Below, piece by piece: positions 10,616-23,811 of a DNA stretch of 64,000 bases. The position numbers and the translations under genes were made by a program. The notes under the pieces are model-generated. The model did not search any database, was not told the DNA's origin, and saw only the letters and a program-made list of their open reading frames with translations. How positions within the stretch are numbered: the first letter of the stretch is position 1; every line of letters starts with the position of its first letter. The DNA is from Osmia lignaria lignaria (lineage: Eukaryota > Arthropoda > Insecta > Hymenoptera > Megachilidae), in assembly GCF_051020975.1 (NCBI RefSeq), contig NC_135032.1:5828001-5892000 (forward strand), given 5' to 3'.

Positions 10616-11578
10616 TTGCAGATTTATCTCAAGGGAAGGGGCCTGACGGACATATTTCGAGATATTTCTTCTTCTTGTTGTTCTTCTTCTGCACAGCTAA
10701 GCTGGAAGTGGCATTTGCGGCTCGCACTAGTGCAGAGTTATCTCAAAGAAAGGGGCCACGGTGTTTCTGTATCTCTATTATGTTGGTGCGGCTTCGGAAC
10801 TTTTAAATATCTTGATATATCTCGAGAACTACGCATCTGATCAAAAAATATCAGAGAACATAAAAAGTAGGAAACTTAATTCTCTACAAAAAAGGTCTCT
10901 TAACATTTTGCCATAGCTCGCTTCGTTTCCGAGATATTTGCAGATTTATCTCAAGGGAAGGGGCCTGACGGACATATTTCGAGATATTTCTTATTCTTGT
11001 TGTTCTTCTGCACAGCTAAGCTGGAAGTGGCATTTGCGGCTCGCACTAGTGCAGAGTTATCTCAAAGAAAGGGGCCACGGTGTTTCTGTATCTCTATTAT
11101 GTTGGTGCGGCTTCGGAACTTTTAAATATCTTGATATATCTCGAGAACTACGCATCTGATCAAAAAATATCATAGAACATAAAAAGTGGGAAACTTAATT
11201 CTCTACAAAAAACGTCTCTTAACATTTTGCCATAGCTCGCTTCGTTTCCGAGATATTTGCAGATTTATCTTCAGGGAAGGGGCCTGACGGACATATTTCG
11301 AGATATTTCTTCTTCTTGTTGTTCTTCTTCTGCACAGCTAAGCTGGAAGTGGCATTTGCAGCTCGCAATAGTGCAGAGTTATCTCAAAGAAAGGGGCCAC
11401 GGTGTTTCTGTATCTCTATTATGTTGGTGCGGCTTCGGAACTTTTAAATATCTTGATATATCTCGAGAACTACGCATCTGATCAAAAAATATCAGAGAAC
11501 ATAAAAAGTAGGAAACTTAATTCTCTACAAAAAAGGTCTCTTAACATTTTGCCATAGCTCGCTTCGTTTCCGAGATAT
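10616..11578 (+). repeat. R, 319-bp and Q-like monomers closing zone II block 2
   Basis: R at 10616 is preceded by CGTTTCAGAGATAT. A 319-bp R monomer follows at 10938, then a Q-like copy at 11257 with TATCTTCAGGG. ATCAGAGAAC before the 319-bp monomer, and AAAAAGTGGGAAAC after it, recur around the second 319-bp monomer at 19307. The three monomers therefore form a block that was copied. Confidence 0.85.
10938..11256 (+). repeat. 319-bp monomer lacking one CTT triplet (copy 1)
   Basis: The pyrimidine tract reads TTTCTTATTCTTGTTG then TTCTTCTGC: one triplet has been lost and one C changed to A. The identical pair of changes recurs only at 19307. A shared deletion plus a shared substitution means common descent, not two slippage events. 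Confidence 0.92.
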
Positions 11579-11900
11579 TTGCAGATTCAGCTCAAAGGAA
11601 CGGGCCCGACGGACATATTTCGAGATATTTCTTCTTCTTGTTGTTCTTCTTCTGCACAGCTAAGCTGGAAGTGGCATTTGCAGCTCGCAATAGTGCAGAG
11701 TTATCTCAAAGAAAGGGGCCACGGTGTTTCTGTATCTCTATTATGTTGGTTCGGCTTCGGAACGTTTAAATATCTTGATATATCTCGAGAACTACGCTTC
11801 TGATCAAAAAATATCATAGAACATAAATTGTAGGAAACATAATTCTCTACAAAAAACGTCTCTTAACATTTTGCCATAGCTCGCTTCGTTTCCGAGATAT
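11579..11900 (+). repeat. W monomer heading zone II block 3
   Basis: C-type front with GGGCCCGACGG, plus GGTTCGGCTTC and GGAACGTTT. It is closest to the W at 4821 but carries the m29C of Cp. It stands immediately before HOR copy c. Confidence 0.85.
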
Positions 11901-14154
11901 TTGCAGATTCAGCTCAAAGGAACGGGCCCGACGGACATATTTCGAGATATTTCTTCTTCTTGTTGTTCTTCTTCTGCACAGCTAAGCTGGAAGTGGCATT
12001 TGCAGCTCGCAATAGTGCAGAGTAATCTCAAAGAAAGGGGCCACGGTGTTTCTGTATCTCTATTATGTTGGTGCGGCTTCGGAACTTTTAAATATCTTGA
12101 TATATCTCGAGAACTACGCATCTGATCAAAAAATACCATAGAACATAAAAAGTAGGAAACTTAATTCTCTACAAAAAAGGTCTCTTAACATTTTGCCATA
12201 GCTCGCTTCGTTTCCGAGATATTTGCAGATTTATCTCAAGGGAAGGGGCCTGACGGACATATTTCGAGATATTTCTTCTTCTTGTTGTTCTTCTTCTGCA
12301 CAGCTAAGCTGGAAGTGGCATTTGCGGCTCGCACTAGTGCAGAGTTATCTCGAAGAAAGGGGCCACGGTGTTTCTGTATCTCTATTATGTTGGTGCGGCT
12401 TCGGAACTTTTAAATATCTTGATATATCTCGAGAACTACGCTTCTGATCAAAAAATATCATAGAACATAAAAAGTAGGAAACTTAATTCTCTACAAAAAA
12501 GGTCTCTTAACATTTTGCCATAGCTCGCTTCGTTTCCGAGATATTTGCAGATTTATCTCAAGGGAAGGGGCCTGACGGACATATTTCGAGATATTTCTTC
12601 TTCTTGTTGTTCTTCTTCTGCACAGCTAAGCTGGAAGTGGCATTTGCGGCTCGCACTAGTGCAGAGTTATCTCAAAGAAAGGGGCCACGGTGTTTCTGTA
12701 TCTCTATTATGTTGGTGCGGCTTCGGAACTTTTAAATATCTCGATATATCTCGAAAACTACGCTTCTGATCAAAAAATATCAGAGAACATAAATTGTAGG
12801 AAACATAATTCTCTACAAAAAACGTCTCTTAACATTTTGCCATAGCTCGCTTCGTTTCCGAGATATTTGCAGATATATCTCAAGGGAAGGGGCCTGACGG
12901 ACATATTTCGAGATATTTCTTCTTCTTGTTGTTCTTCTTCTGCACAGCTAAGCTGGAAGTGGCATTTACAGCTCGCAATAGTGCAGAGTTATCTCAAAGA
13001 AAGGGGCCACGGTGTTTCTGTATCTCTATTATGTTGGTGCGGCTTCGGACCTTTTAAATATCTTGATATATCTCGAGAACTACGCATCTGATCAAAAAAT
13101 ATCATAAAACATAAAAAGTAGGAAACTTAATTCTCTACAAAAAAGGTCTCTTAACATTTTGCCATAGCTCTCTTCGTTTCCGAGATATTTGCAGATTTAT
13201 CTCCAGGCAAGTGGCCTGACGGACATATTTCGGGATATTTCTTCTTCTTGTTGTTCTTCTTCTGCACAGCTAAGCTGGAAGTGGCATTTGCAGCTCGCAG
13301 TAGTGCAGAGTTATCTCAAAGAAAGGGGCCACGGTGTTTCTGTATCTCTATTATGTTGGTGCGGCTTCGGAACTTTTAAATATCTTGATATATCTCGAGA
13401 ACTACGCTTCTGATCAAAAAATATCATAGAACATAAAAAGTAGGAAACTTAATTCTCTACAAAAAAGGTCTCTTAACATTTTGCCATAGCTCGCTTCGTT
13501 TCCGAGATATTTGCAGATTTATCTCAAGGGAAGGGGCCTGACGGACATATTTCGAGATATTTCTTCTTCTTGTTGTTCTTATTCTGCACAGCTAAGCTGG
13601 AAGTGGCATTTGCGGCTCGCACTAGTGCAGAGTTATCTCAAAGAAAGGGGCCACGGTGTTTCTGTATCTCTATTATGTTGGTGCGGCTTCGGAACTTTTA
13701 AATATCTCGATATATCTCGAAAACTACGCTTCTGATCAAAAAATATCAGAGAACATAAATTGTAGGAAACATAATTCTCTACAAAAAACGTCTCTTAACA
13801 TTTTGCCATAGCTCGCTTCGTTTCCGAGATATTTGCAGATATATCTCAAGGGAAGGGGCCTGACGGACATATTTCGAGATATTTCTTCTTCTTGTTGTTC
13901 TTCTTCTGCACAGCTAAGCTGGAAGTGGCATTTACAGCTCGCAATAGTGCAGAGTTATCTCAAAGAAAGGGGCCACGGTGTTTCTGTATCTCTATTATGT
14001 TGGTGCGGCTTCGGAACTTTTAAATATCTCGATATATCTCGAAAACTACGCTTCTGATCAAAAAATATCATAGAACATAAATTGTAGGAAACATAATTCT
14101 CTACAAAAAACGTCTCTTAACATTTTGCCATAGCTCGCTTCGTTTCCGAGATAT
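11901..14154 (+). repeat. Seven-monomer HOR, copy c (complete)
   Basis: Order Cp 11901, D 12223, B 12545, E 12867, F 13189, G 13511, H 13833. F has CAGGCAAGTGG with the TTC-type tail, as in copy b. It is in direct tandem with copy d, at exactly 2254 bp. Confidence 0.92.
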
Positions 14155-16408
14155 TTGCAGATTCAGCTCAAAGGAACGGGCCCGACGGACATATTTCGAG
14201 ATATTTCTTCTTCTTGTTGTTCTTCTTCTGCACAGCTAAGCTGGAAGTGGCATTTGCAGCTCGCAATAGTGCAGAGTAATCTCAAAGAAAGGGGCCACGG
14301 TGTTTCTGTATCTCTATTATGTTGGTGCGGCTTCGGAACTTTTAAATATCTTGATATATCTCGAGAACTACGCATCTGATCAAAAAATACCATAGAACAT
14401 AAAAAGTAGGAAACTTAATTCTCTACAAAAAAGGTCTCTTAACATTTTGCCATAGCTCGCTTCGTTTCCGAGATATTTGCAGATTTATCTCAAGGGAAGG
14501 GGCCTGACGGACATATTTCGAGATATTTCTTCTTCTTGTTGTTCTTCTTCTGCACAGCTAAGCTGGAAGTGGCATTTGCGGCTCGCACTAGTGCAGAGTT
14601 ATCTCGAAGAAAGGGGCCACGGTGTTTCTGTATCTTTATTATGTTGGTGCGGCTTCGGAACTTTTAAATATCTTGATATATCTCGAGAACTACGCTTCTG
14701 ATCAAAAAATATCATAGAACATAAAAAGTAGGAAACTTAATTCTCTACAAAAAAGGTCTCTTAACATTTTGCCATAGCTCGCTTCGTTTCCGAGATATTT
14801 GCAGATTTATCTCAAGGGAAGGGGCCTGACGGACATATTTCGAGATATTTCTTCTTCTTGTTGTTCTTCTTCTGCACAGCTAAGCTGGAAGTGGCATTTG
14901 CGGCTCGCACTAGTGCAGAGTTATCTCAAAGAAAGGGGCCACGGTGTTTCTGTATCTCTATTATGTTGGTGCGGCTTCGGAACTTTTAAATATCTCGATA
15001 TATCTCGAAAACTACGCTTCTGATCAAAAAATATCAGAGAACATAAATTGTAGGAAACATAATTCTCTACAAAAAACGTCTCTTAACATTTTGCCATAGC
15101 TCGCTTCGTTTCCGAGATATTTGCAGATATATCTCAAGGGAAGGGGCCTGACGGACATATTTCGAGATATTTCTTCTTCTTGTTGTTCTTCTTCTGCACA
15201 GCTAAGCTGGAAGTGGCATTTACAGCTCGCAATAGTGCAGAGTTATCTCAAAGAAAGGGGCCACGGTGTTTCTGTATCTCTATTATGTTGGTGCGGCTTC
15301 GGACCTTTTAAATATCTTGATATATCTCGAGAACTACGCATCTGATCAAAAAATATCATAAAACATAAAAAGTAGGAAACTTAATTCTCTACAAAAAAGG
15401 TCTCTTAACATTTTGCCATAGCTCTCTTCGTTTCCGAGATATTTGCAGATTTATCTCCAGGGAAGTGGCCTGACGGACATATTTCGGGATATTTCTTCTT
15501 CTTGTTGTTCTTCTTCTGCACAGCTAAGCTGGAAGTGGCATTTGCAGCTCGCAGTAGTGCAGAGTTATCTCAAAGAAAGGGGCCACGGTGTTTCTGTATC
15601 TCTATTATGTTGGTGCGGCTTCGGAACTTTTAAATATCTTGATATATCTCGAGAACTACGCATCTGATCAAAAAATATCATAGAACATAAAAAGTAGGAA
15701 ACTTAATTCTCTACAAAAAAGGTCTCTTAACATTTTGCCATAGCTCGCTTCGTTTCCGAGATATTTGCAGATTTATCTCAAGGGAAGGGGCCTGACGGAC
15801 ATATTTCGAGATATTTCTTCTTCTTGTTGTTCTTATTCTGCACAGCTAAGCTGGAAGTGGCATTTGCGGCTCGCACTAGTGCAGAGTTATCTCAAAGAAA
15901 GGGGCCACGGTGTTTCTGTATCTCTATTATGTTGGTGCGGCTTCGGAACTTTTAAATATCTCGATATATCTCGAAAACTACGCTTCTGATCAAAAAATAT
16001 CAGAGAACATAAATTGTAGGAAACATAATTCTCTACAAAAAACGTCTCTTAACATTTTGCCATAGCTCGCTTCGTTTCCGAGATATTTGCAGATATATCT
16101 CAAGGGAAGGGGCCTGACGGACATATTTCGAGATATTTCTTCTTCTTGTTGTTCTTCTTCTGCACAGCTAAGCTGGAAGTGGCATTTACAGCTCGCAATA
16201 GTGCAGAGTTATCTCAAAGAAAGGGGCCACGGTGTTTCTGTATCTCTATTATGTTGGTGCGGCTTCGGAACTTTTAAATATCTCGATATATCTCGAAAAC
16301 TACGCTTCTGATCAAAAAATATCATAGAACATAAATTGTAGGAAACATAATTCTCTACAGAAAACGTCTCTTAACATTTTGCCATAGCTCGCTTCGTTTC
16401 CGAGATAT
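14155..16408 (+). repeat. Seven-monomer HOR, copy d (complete)
   Basis: Order Cp 14155, D 14477, B 14799, E 15121, F 15443, G 15765, H 16087. Private changes are TATCTTTATTATG in D and CTCTACAGAAAACG after H. F has CAGGGAAGTGG and the ATC-type tail, as in copies a and e. Confidence 0.92.
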
Positions 16409-18340
16409 TTGCAGATTCAGCTCAAAGGAACGGGCCCGACGGACATATTTCGAGATATTTCTTCTTCTTGTTGTTCTTCTTCTGCACAGCTAAGCTGGAA
16501 GTGGCATTTGCAGCTCGCAATAGTGCAGAGTAATCTCAAAGAAAGGGGCCACGGTGTTTCTGTATCTCTATTATGTTGGTGCGGCTTCGGAACTTTTAAA
16601 TATCTTGATATATCTCGAGAACTACGCATCTGATCAAAAAATACCATAGAACATAAAAAGTAGGAAACTTAATTCTCTACAAAAAAGGTCTCTTAACATT
16701 TTGCCATAGCTCGCTTCGTTTCCGAGATATTTGCAGATTTATCTCAAGGGAAGGGGCCTGACGGACATATTTCGAGATATTTCTTCTTCTTGTTGTTCTT
16801 CTTCTGCACAGCTAAGCTGGAAGTGGCATTTGCGGCTCGCACTAGTGCAGAGTTATCTCGAAGAAAGGGGCCACGGTGTTTCTGTATCTCTATTATGTTG
16901 GTGCGGCTTCGGAACTTTTAAATATCTTGATATATCTCGAGAACTACGCATCTGATCAAAAAATACCATAGAACATAAAAAGTAGGAAACTTAATTCTCT
17001 ACAAAAAAGGTCTCTTAACATTTTGCCATAGCTCGCTTCGTTTCCGAGATATTTGCAGATTTATCTCAAGGGAAGGGGCCTGACGGACATATTTCGAGAT
17101 ATTTCTTCTTCTTGTTGTTCTTCTTCTGCACAGCTAAGCTGGAAGTGGCATTTGCGGCTCGCACTAGTGCAGAGTTATCTCGAAGAAAGGGGCCACGGTG
17201 TTTCTGTATCTCTATTATGTTGGTGCGGCTTCGGAACTTTTAAATATCTTGATATATCTCGAGAACTACGCTTCTGATCAAAAAATATCATAGAACATAA
17301 AAAGTAGGAAACTTAATTCTCTACAAAAAAGGTCTCTTAACATTTTGCCATAGCTCGCTTCGTTTCCGAGATATTTGCAGATTTATCTCAAGGGAAGGGG
17401 CCTGACGGACATATTTCGAGATATTTCTTCTTCTTGTTGTTCTTCTTCTGCACAGCTAAGCTGGAAGTGGCATTTGCGGCTCGCACTAGTGCAGAGTTAT
17501 CTCAAAGAAAGGGGCCACGGTGTTTCTGTATCTCTATTATGTTGGTGCGGCTTCGGAACTTTTAAATATCTCGATATATCTCGAAAACTACGCTTCTGAT
17601 AAAAAAATATCAGAGAACATAAATTGTAGGAAACATAATTCTCTACAAAAAACGTCTCTTAACATTTTGCCATAGCTCGCTTCGTTTCCGAGATATTTGC
17701 AGATATATCTCAAGGGAAGGGGCCTGACGGACATATTTCGAGATATTTCTTCTTCTTGTTGTTCTTCTTCTGCACAGCTAAGCTGGAAGTGGCATTTACA
17801 GCTCGCAATAGTGCAGAGTTATCTCAAAGAAAGGGGCCACGGTGTTTCTGTATCTCTATTATGTTGGTGCGGCTTCGGACCTTTTAAATATCTTGATATA
17901 TCTCGAGAACTACGCATCTGATCAAAAAATATCATAAAACATAAAAAGTAGGAAACTTAATTCTCTACAAAAAAGGTCTCTTAACATTTTGCCATAGCTC
18001 TCTTCGTTTCCGAGATATTTGCAGATTTATCTCCAGGGAAGTGGCCTGACGGACATATTTCGGGATATTTCTTCTTCTTGTTGTTCTTCTTCTGCACAGC
18101 TAAGCTGGAAGTGGCATTTGCAGCTCGCAGTAGTGCAGAGTTATCTCAAAGAAAGGGGCCACGGTGTTTCTGTATCTCTATTATGTTGGTGCGGCTTCGG
18201 AACTTTTAAATATCTTGATATATCTCGAGAACTACGCATCTGATCAAAAAATATCATAGAACATAAAAAGTAGGAAACTTAATTCTCTACAAAAAAGGTC
18301 GCTTAACATTTTGCCATAGCTCGCTTCGTTTCCGAGATAT
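16409..18340 (+). repeat. Seven-monomer HOR, copy e with an inserted D-like monomer
   Basis: Order Cp 16409, D-like 16731, D 17053, B 17375, E 17697, F 18019; G and H are missing. The inserted monomer at 16731 has the D front (ATCTCGAAGAAAGG) and the Cp tail (CATCTGATC, AATACCATAG). That is the product expected from an out-of-register exchange between D and Cp. B has a private CTGATAAAAAAAT. Zone III begins at 18341 with the first S monomer. Confidence 0.88.
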
Positions 18341-19947
18341 TTGCAGATTTATCTCAAGGGAAGGGGCCTGACGGACATATTTCGAGATATTTCTTCTTCT
18401 TGTTGTTCTTCTTCTGCACAGCTAAGCTGGAAGTGGCATTTGCGGCTCGCACTAGTGCAGAGTTATCTCAAAGAAAGGGGCCACGGTGTTTCTGAATCTC
18501 TATTATGTTGGTGCGGCTTCGGAACTTTTAAATATCTCGATATATCTCGAAAACTACGCTTCTGATCAAAAAATATCATAGAACATAAATTGTAGGAAAC
18601 ATAATTCTCTACAAAAAACGTCTCTTAACATTTTGCCATAGCTCGCTTCGTTTCCGAGATATTTGCAGATTCAGCTCAAAGGAACGGGCCTGACGGACAT
18701 GTTTCGAGATATTTCTTCTTCTTGTTGTTCTTCTTCTGCACAGCTAAGCTGGAAGTGGCATTTGCAGCTCGTAATAGTGCAGAGTAATCTCAAAGAAAGG
18801 GGCCACGGTGTTTCTGTATCTCTATTATGTTGGTGCGGCTTCGGAACTTTTAAATATCTCGATATATCTCGAAAACTACGCTTCTGATCAAAAAATATCA
18901 TAGAACATAAATTGTAGGAAACATAATTCTCTACAAAAAAGGTCTCTTAACATTTTGCCATAGCTCTCTTCGTTTCCGAGATATTTGCAGATTTATCTCC
19001 AGGGAAGGGGCCTGACGGACATATTTCGGGATATTTCTTCTTCTTGTTGTTCTTCTTCTGCACAGCTAAGCTGGAAGTGGCATTTGCAGCTCGCAGTAGT
19101 GCAGAGTTATCTCAAAGAAAGGGGCCACGGTGTTTCTGTATCTCTATTATGTTGGTGCGGCTTCGGAACTTTTAAATATCTTGATATATCTCGAGAACTA
19201 CGCATCTGATCAAAAAATATCAGAGAACATAAAAAGTAGGAAACTTAATTCTCTACAAAAAAGGTCTCTTAACATTTTGCCATAGCTCGCTTCGTTTCCG
19301 AGATATTTGCAGATTTATCTCAAGGGAAGGGGCCTGACGGACATATTTCGAGATATTTCTTATTCTTGTTGTTCTTCTGCACAGCTAAGCTGGAAGTGGC
19401 ATTTGCGGCTCGCACTAGTGCAGAGTTATCTCAAAGAAAGGGGCCACGGTGTTTCTGTATCTCTATTATGTTGGTGCGGCTTCGGAACTTTTAAATATCT
19501 TGATATATCTCGAGAACTACGCATCTGATCAAAAAATATCATAGAACATAAAAAGTGGGAAACTTAATTCTCTACAAAAAACGTCTCTTAACATTTTGCC
19601 ATAGCTCGCTTCGTTTCCGAGATATTTGCAGATTTATCTCCAGGGAAGGGGCCTGACGGACATATTTCGAGATATTTCTTCTTCTTGTTGTTCTTCTTCT
19701 GCACAGCTAAGCTGGAAGTGGCATTTGCAGCTCGCAATAGTGCAGAGTTATCTCAAAGAAAGGGGCCACGGTGTTTCTGTATCTCTATTATGTTGGTGCG
19801 GCTTCGGAACTTTTAAATATCTTGATATATCTCGAGAACTACGCATCTGATCAAAAAATATCAGAGAACATAAAAAGTAGGAAACTTAATTCTCTACAAA
19901 AAAGGTCTCTTAACATTTTGCCATAGCTCGCTTCGTTTCCGAGATAT
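18341..19947 (+). repeat. Zone II/III transition: S, C-like, F/Q-like, 319-bp and Q monomers
   Basis: Five monomers. S is at 18341. A C-like copy at 18663 has GACATGTTTCG, CTCGTAATAG and a B tail. The copy at 18985 has CTCTCTTCG, CAGGGAAGGGG and GCAGTAGTGC, mixing F and Q marks. A 319-bp R monomer is at 19307 and Q at 19626. The last three match 10616-11578 in order and tail variants, so this is a long-distance copy of that block. Confidence 0.82.
19307..19625 (+). repeat. 319-bp monomer lacking one CTT triplet (copy 2)
   Basis: This has the same triplet loss and C-to-A change as the monomer at 10938. It is flanked by the same ATCAGAGAAC and AAAAAGTGGGAAAC tail variants. The distance between the two is 8369 bp, which is 26 periods minus the 3 bp missing from the first copy. 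Confidence 0.92.
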
Positions 19948-22900
19948 TTGCAGATTTATCTCCAGGGAAGCGGCCTGACGGACATATTTCGAGATATTTC
20001 TTCTTCTTGTTGTTCTTCTTCTGCACAGCTAAGCTGGAAGTGGCATTTGCAGCTCGCAGTAGTGCAGAGTTATCTCAATGAAAGGGGCCACGGTGTTTCT
20101 GTATCTCTATTATGTTGGTGCGGCTTCGGAACTTTTATATATCTTGATATATCTCGAGAACTACGCATCTGATCAAAAAATATCATAGAACATAAAAAGT
20201 AGGAAACTTAATTCTCTACAAAAAAGATCTCTTAACATTTTGCCATAGCTCGCTTCGTTTCCGAGATATTTGCAGATTCAGCTCAAAGGAACGGGCCTGA
20301 CCGACATATTTCGAGATATTTCTTCTTCTTGTTGTTCTTCTTCTGCACAGCTAAGCTGGAAGTGGCATTTGCAGCTCGCAATAGTGCAGAGTAATCTCAA
20401 AGAAAGGGGCCACGGTGTTTCTGTATCTCTATTATGTTGGTGCGGCTTCGGAACTTTTAAATATCTTGATATATCTCGAGAACTACGCATCTGATCAAAA
20501 AATATCATAGAACATAAATTGTAGGAAACATAATTCTCTACCAAAAAGGTCTCTTAACATTTTGCCATAGCTCGCTTCGTTTCCGAGATATTTGCAGATA
20601 TATCTCAAGGGAAGGGGCCTGACGGACATATTTCGAGATATTTCTTCTTCTTGTTGTTCTTCTTCTGCACAGCTAAGCTGGAAGTGGCATTTGCAGCTCG
20701 CAGTAGTGCAGAGTTATCTCAAAGAAAGGGGCCACGGTGTTTCTGTATCTCTATTATGTTGGTGCGGCTTCGGAACTTTTAAATATCTTGATATATCTCG
20801 AGAACTACGCATCTGATCAAAAAATATCATAGAACATAAAAAGTGGGAAACTTAATTCTCTACAAAAAACGTCTCTTAACATTTTGCCATAGCTCGCTTC
20901 GTTTCCGAGATATTTGCAGATTTATCTCCAGGGAAGGGGCCTGACGGACATATTTCGAGATATTTCTTCTTCTTGTTGTTCTTCTTCTGCACAGCTAAGC
21001 TGGAAGTGGCATTTGCAGCTCGCAATAGTGCAGAGTTATCTCAAAGAAAGGGGCCACGGTGTTTCTGTCTCTCTATTATGTTGGTGCGGCTTCGGAACTT
21101 TTAAATATCTTGATATATCTCGAGAACTACGCATCTGATCAAAAAATATCAGAGAACATAAAAAGTAGGAAACTTAATTCTCTACAAAAAAGGTCTCTTA
21201 ACATTTTGCCATAGCTCGCTTCGTTTCCGAGATATTTGCAGATTTATCTCAAGGGAAGGGGCCTGACGGACATATTTCGAGATATTTCTTCTTCTTGTTG
21301 TTCTTCTTCTGCACAGCTAAGCTGGAACTGGCATTTGCGGCTCGCACTAGTGCAGAGTTATCTCAAAGAAAGGGGCCACGGTGTTTCTGTATCTCTATTA
21401 TGTTGGTGCGGCTTCGGAACTTTTAAATATCTTGATATATCTCGAGAACTACGCATCTGATCAAAAAATATCATAGAACATAAAAAGTGGGAAACTTAAT
21501 TCTCTACAAAAAACGTCTCTTAACATTTTGCCATAGCTCGCTTCGTTTCCGAGATATTTGCAGATTTATCTCCAGGGAAGGGGCCTGACGGACATATTTC
21601 GAGATATTTCTTCTTCTTGTTGTTCTTCTTCTGCACAGCTAAGCTGGAAGTGGCATTTGCAGCTCGCAATAGTGCAGAGTTATCTCAAAGAAAGGGGCCA
21701 CGGTGTTTCTGTATCTCTATTATGTTGGTGCGGCTTCGGAACTTTTAAATATCTTGATATATCTCGAGAACTACGCATCTGATCAAAAAATATCATAGAG
21801 CATAAAAAGTAGGAAACTTAATTCTCTACAAAAAAGGTCTCTTAACATTTTGCCATAGCTCGCTTCGTTTCCGAGATATTTGCAGATTTATCTCAAGGGA
21901 AGGGGCCTGACGGACATATTTCGAGATATTTCTTCTTCTTGTTGTTCTTCTTCTGCACAGCTAAGCTGGAAGTGGCATTTGCGGCTCGCACTAGTGCAGA
22001 GTTATCTCAAAGAAAGGGGCCACGGTGTTTCTGAATCTCTATTATGTTGGTGCGGCTTCGGAACTTTTAAATATCTCGATATATCTCGAAAACTACGCTT
22101 CTGATCAAAAAATATCATAGAACATAAAAAGTAGGAAACATAATTCTCTACAAAAAACGTCTCTTAACATTTTGCCATAGCTCGCTTCGTTTCCGAGATA
22201 TTTGCAGATTTATCTCAAGGGAAGGGGCCTGACGGACATATTTCGAGATATTTCTTCTTCTTGTTGTTCTTCTTCTGCACAGCTAAGCTGGAAGTGGCAT
22301 TTGCGGCTCGCACTAGTGCAGAGTTATCTCAAAGAAAGGGGCCACGGTGTTTCTGAATCTCTATTATGTTGGTGCGGCTTCGGAACTTTTAAATATCTCG
22401 ATATATCTCGAAAACTACGCTTCTGATCAAAAAATATCATAGAACATAAAAAGTAGGAAACATAATTCTCTACAAAAAACGTCTCTTAACATTTTGCCAT
22501 AGCTCGCTTCGTTTCCGAGATATTTGCAGATTTATCTCCAGGGAAGGGGCCTGACGGACATATTTCGAGATATTTCTTCTTCTTGTTGTTCTTCTTCTGC
22601 ACAGCTAAGCTGGAAGTGGCATTTGCAGCTCGCAATAGTGCAGAGTTATCTCAAAGAAAGGGGCCACGGTGTTTCTGTATCTCTATTATGTTGGTGCGGC
22701 TTCGGAACTTTTAAATATCTTGATATATCTCGAGAACTACGCATCTGATCAAAAAATATCATAGAACATAAAAAGTGGGAAACTTAATTCTCTACAAAAA
22801 ACGTCTCTTAACATTTTGCCATAGCTCGCTTCGTTTCCGAGATATTTGCAGATTTATCTCCAGGGAAGGGGCCTGACGGACATATTTCGAGATATTTCTT

Positions 22901-23811
22901 CTTCTTGTTGTTCTTCTTCTGCACAGCTAAGCTGGAAGTGGCATTTGCAGCTCGCAATAGTGCAGAGTTATCTCAAAGAAAGGGGCCACGGTGTTTCTGT
23001 ATCTCTATTATGTTGGTGCGGCTTCGGAACTTTTAAATATCTTGATATATCTCGAGAACTACGCATCTGATCAAAAAATATCATAGAGCATAAAAAGTAG
23101 GAAACTTAATTCTCTACAAAAAAGGTCTCTTAACATTTTGCCATAGCTCGCTTCGTTTCCGAGATATTTGCAGATTTATCTCAAGGGAAGGGGCCTGACG
23201 GACATATTTCGAGATATTTCTTCTTCTTGTTGTTCTTCTTCTGCACAGCTAAGCTGGAAGTGGCATTTGCGGCTCGCACTAGTGCAGAGTTATCTCAAAG
23301 AAAGGGGCCACGGTGTTTCTGAATCTCTATTATGTTGGTGCGGCTTCGGAACTTTTAAATATCTCGATATATCTCGAAAACTACGCTTCTGATCAAAAAA
23401 TATCATAGAACATAAAAAGTAGGAAACTTAATTCTCTACAAAAAAGGTCTCTTAACATTTTGCCATAGCTCTCTTCGTTTCCGAGATATTTGCAGATTTA
23501 TCTCCAGGGAAGCGGCCTGACGGACATATTTCGAGATATTTCTTCTTCTTGTTGTTCTTCTTCTGCACAGCTAAGCTGGAAGTGGCATTTGCAGCTCGCA
23601 GTAGTGCAGAGTTATCTCAATGAAAGGGGCCACGGTGTTTCTGTATCTCTATTATGTTGGTGCGGCTTCGGAACTTTTAAATATCTTGATATATCTCGAG
23701 AACTACGCATCTGATCAAAAAATATCATAGAACATAAAAAGTAGGAAACTTAATTCTCTACAAAAAAGGTCTCTTAACATTTTGCCATAGCTCGCTTCGT
23801 TTCCGAGATAT
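19948..23811 (+). repeat. Twelve-monomer HOR, copy 1 (3864 bp)
   Basis: Order: F-like with TATCTCAATGAAAGG and TTTATATATC (19948), C with CTGACCGACA (20270), A/F-like 20592, Q 20914, R with CTGGAACTGG (21236), Q 21558, S 21880, S 22202, Q 22524, Q 22846, S 23168, F-like 23490. Variants private to this copy include CTACCAAAAAGG after 20270, TTTCTGTCTCTC in 20914 and the final F-like monomer. The AAAAAAGATCTCTTAAC junction before C is shared with copy 2. Confidence 0.92.

Larger units (their letters stand above)
4821..18340 (+). repeat. Zone II: seven-monomer HOR domain (Cp-D-B-E-F-G-H)
   Basis: There are forty-two monomers. The ordered series Cp, D, B, E, F, G, H (2254 bp) is complete at 5143, 11901 and 14155, and truncated or altered at 8684 and 16409. 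Each type is fixed by linked bases: Cp by GGGCCCGACGG plus GAGTAATCTC; D by ATCTCGAAGAAAGG; B by ATCTCGAAAAC with ATCAGAGAAC; E by CGGACCTTTT with CATAAAACAT; F by CTCTCTTCG upstream plus GAAGTGG or CAAGTGG; G by GTTCTTATTCTGC; H by TTTACAGCTC plus the B tail. W monomers at 4821, 8362 and 11579 each sit directly before a Cp and mark the start of larger blocks. Confidence 0.9.
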
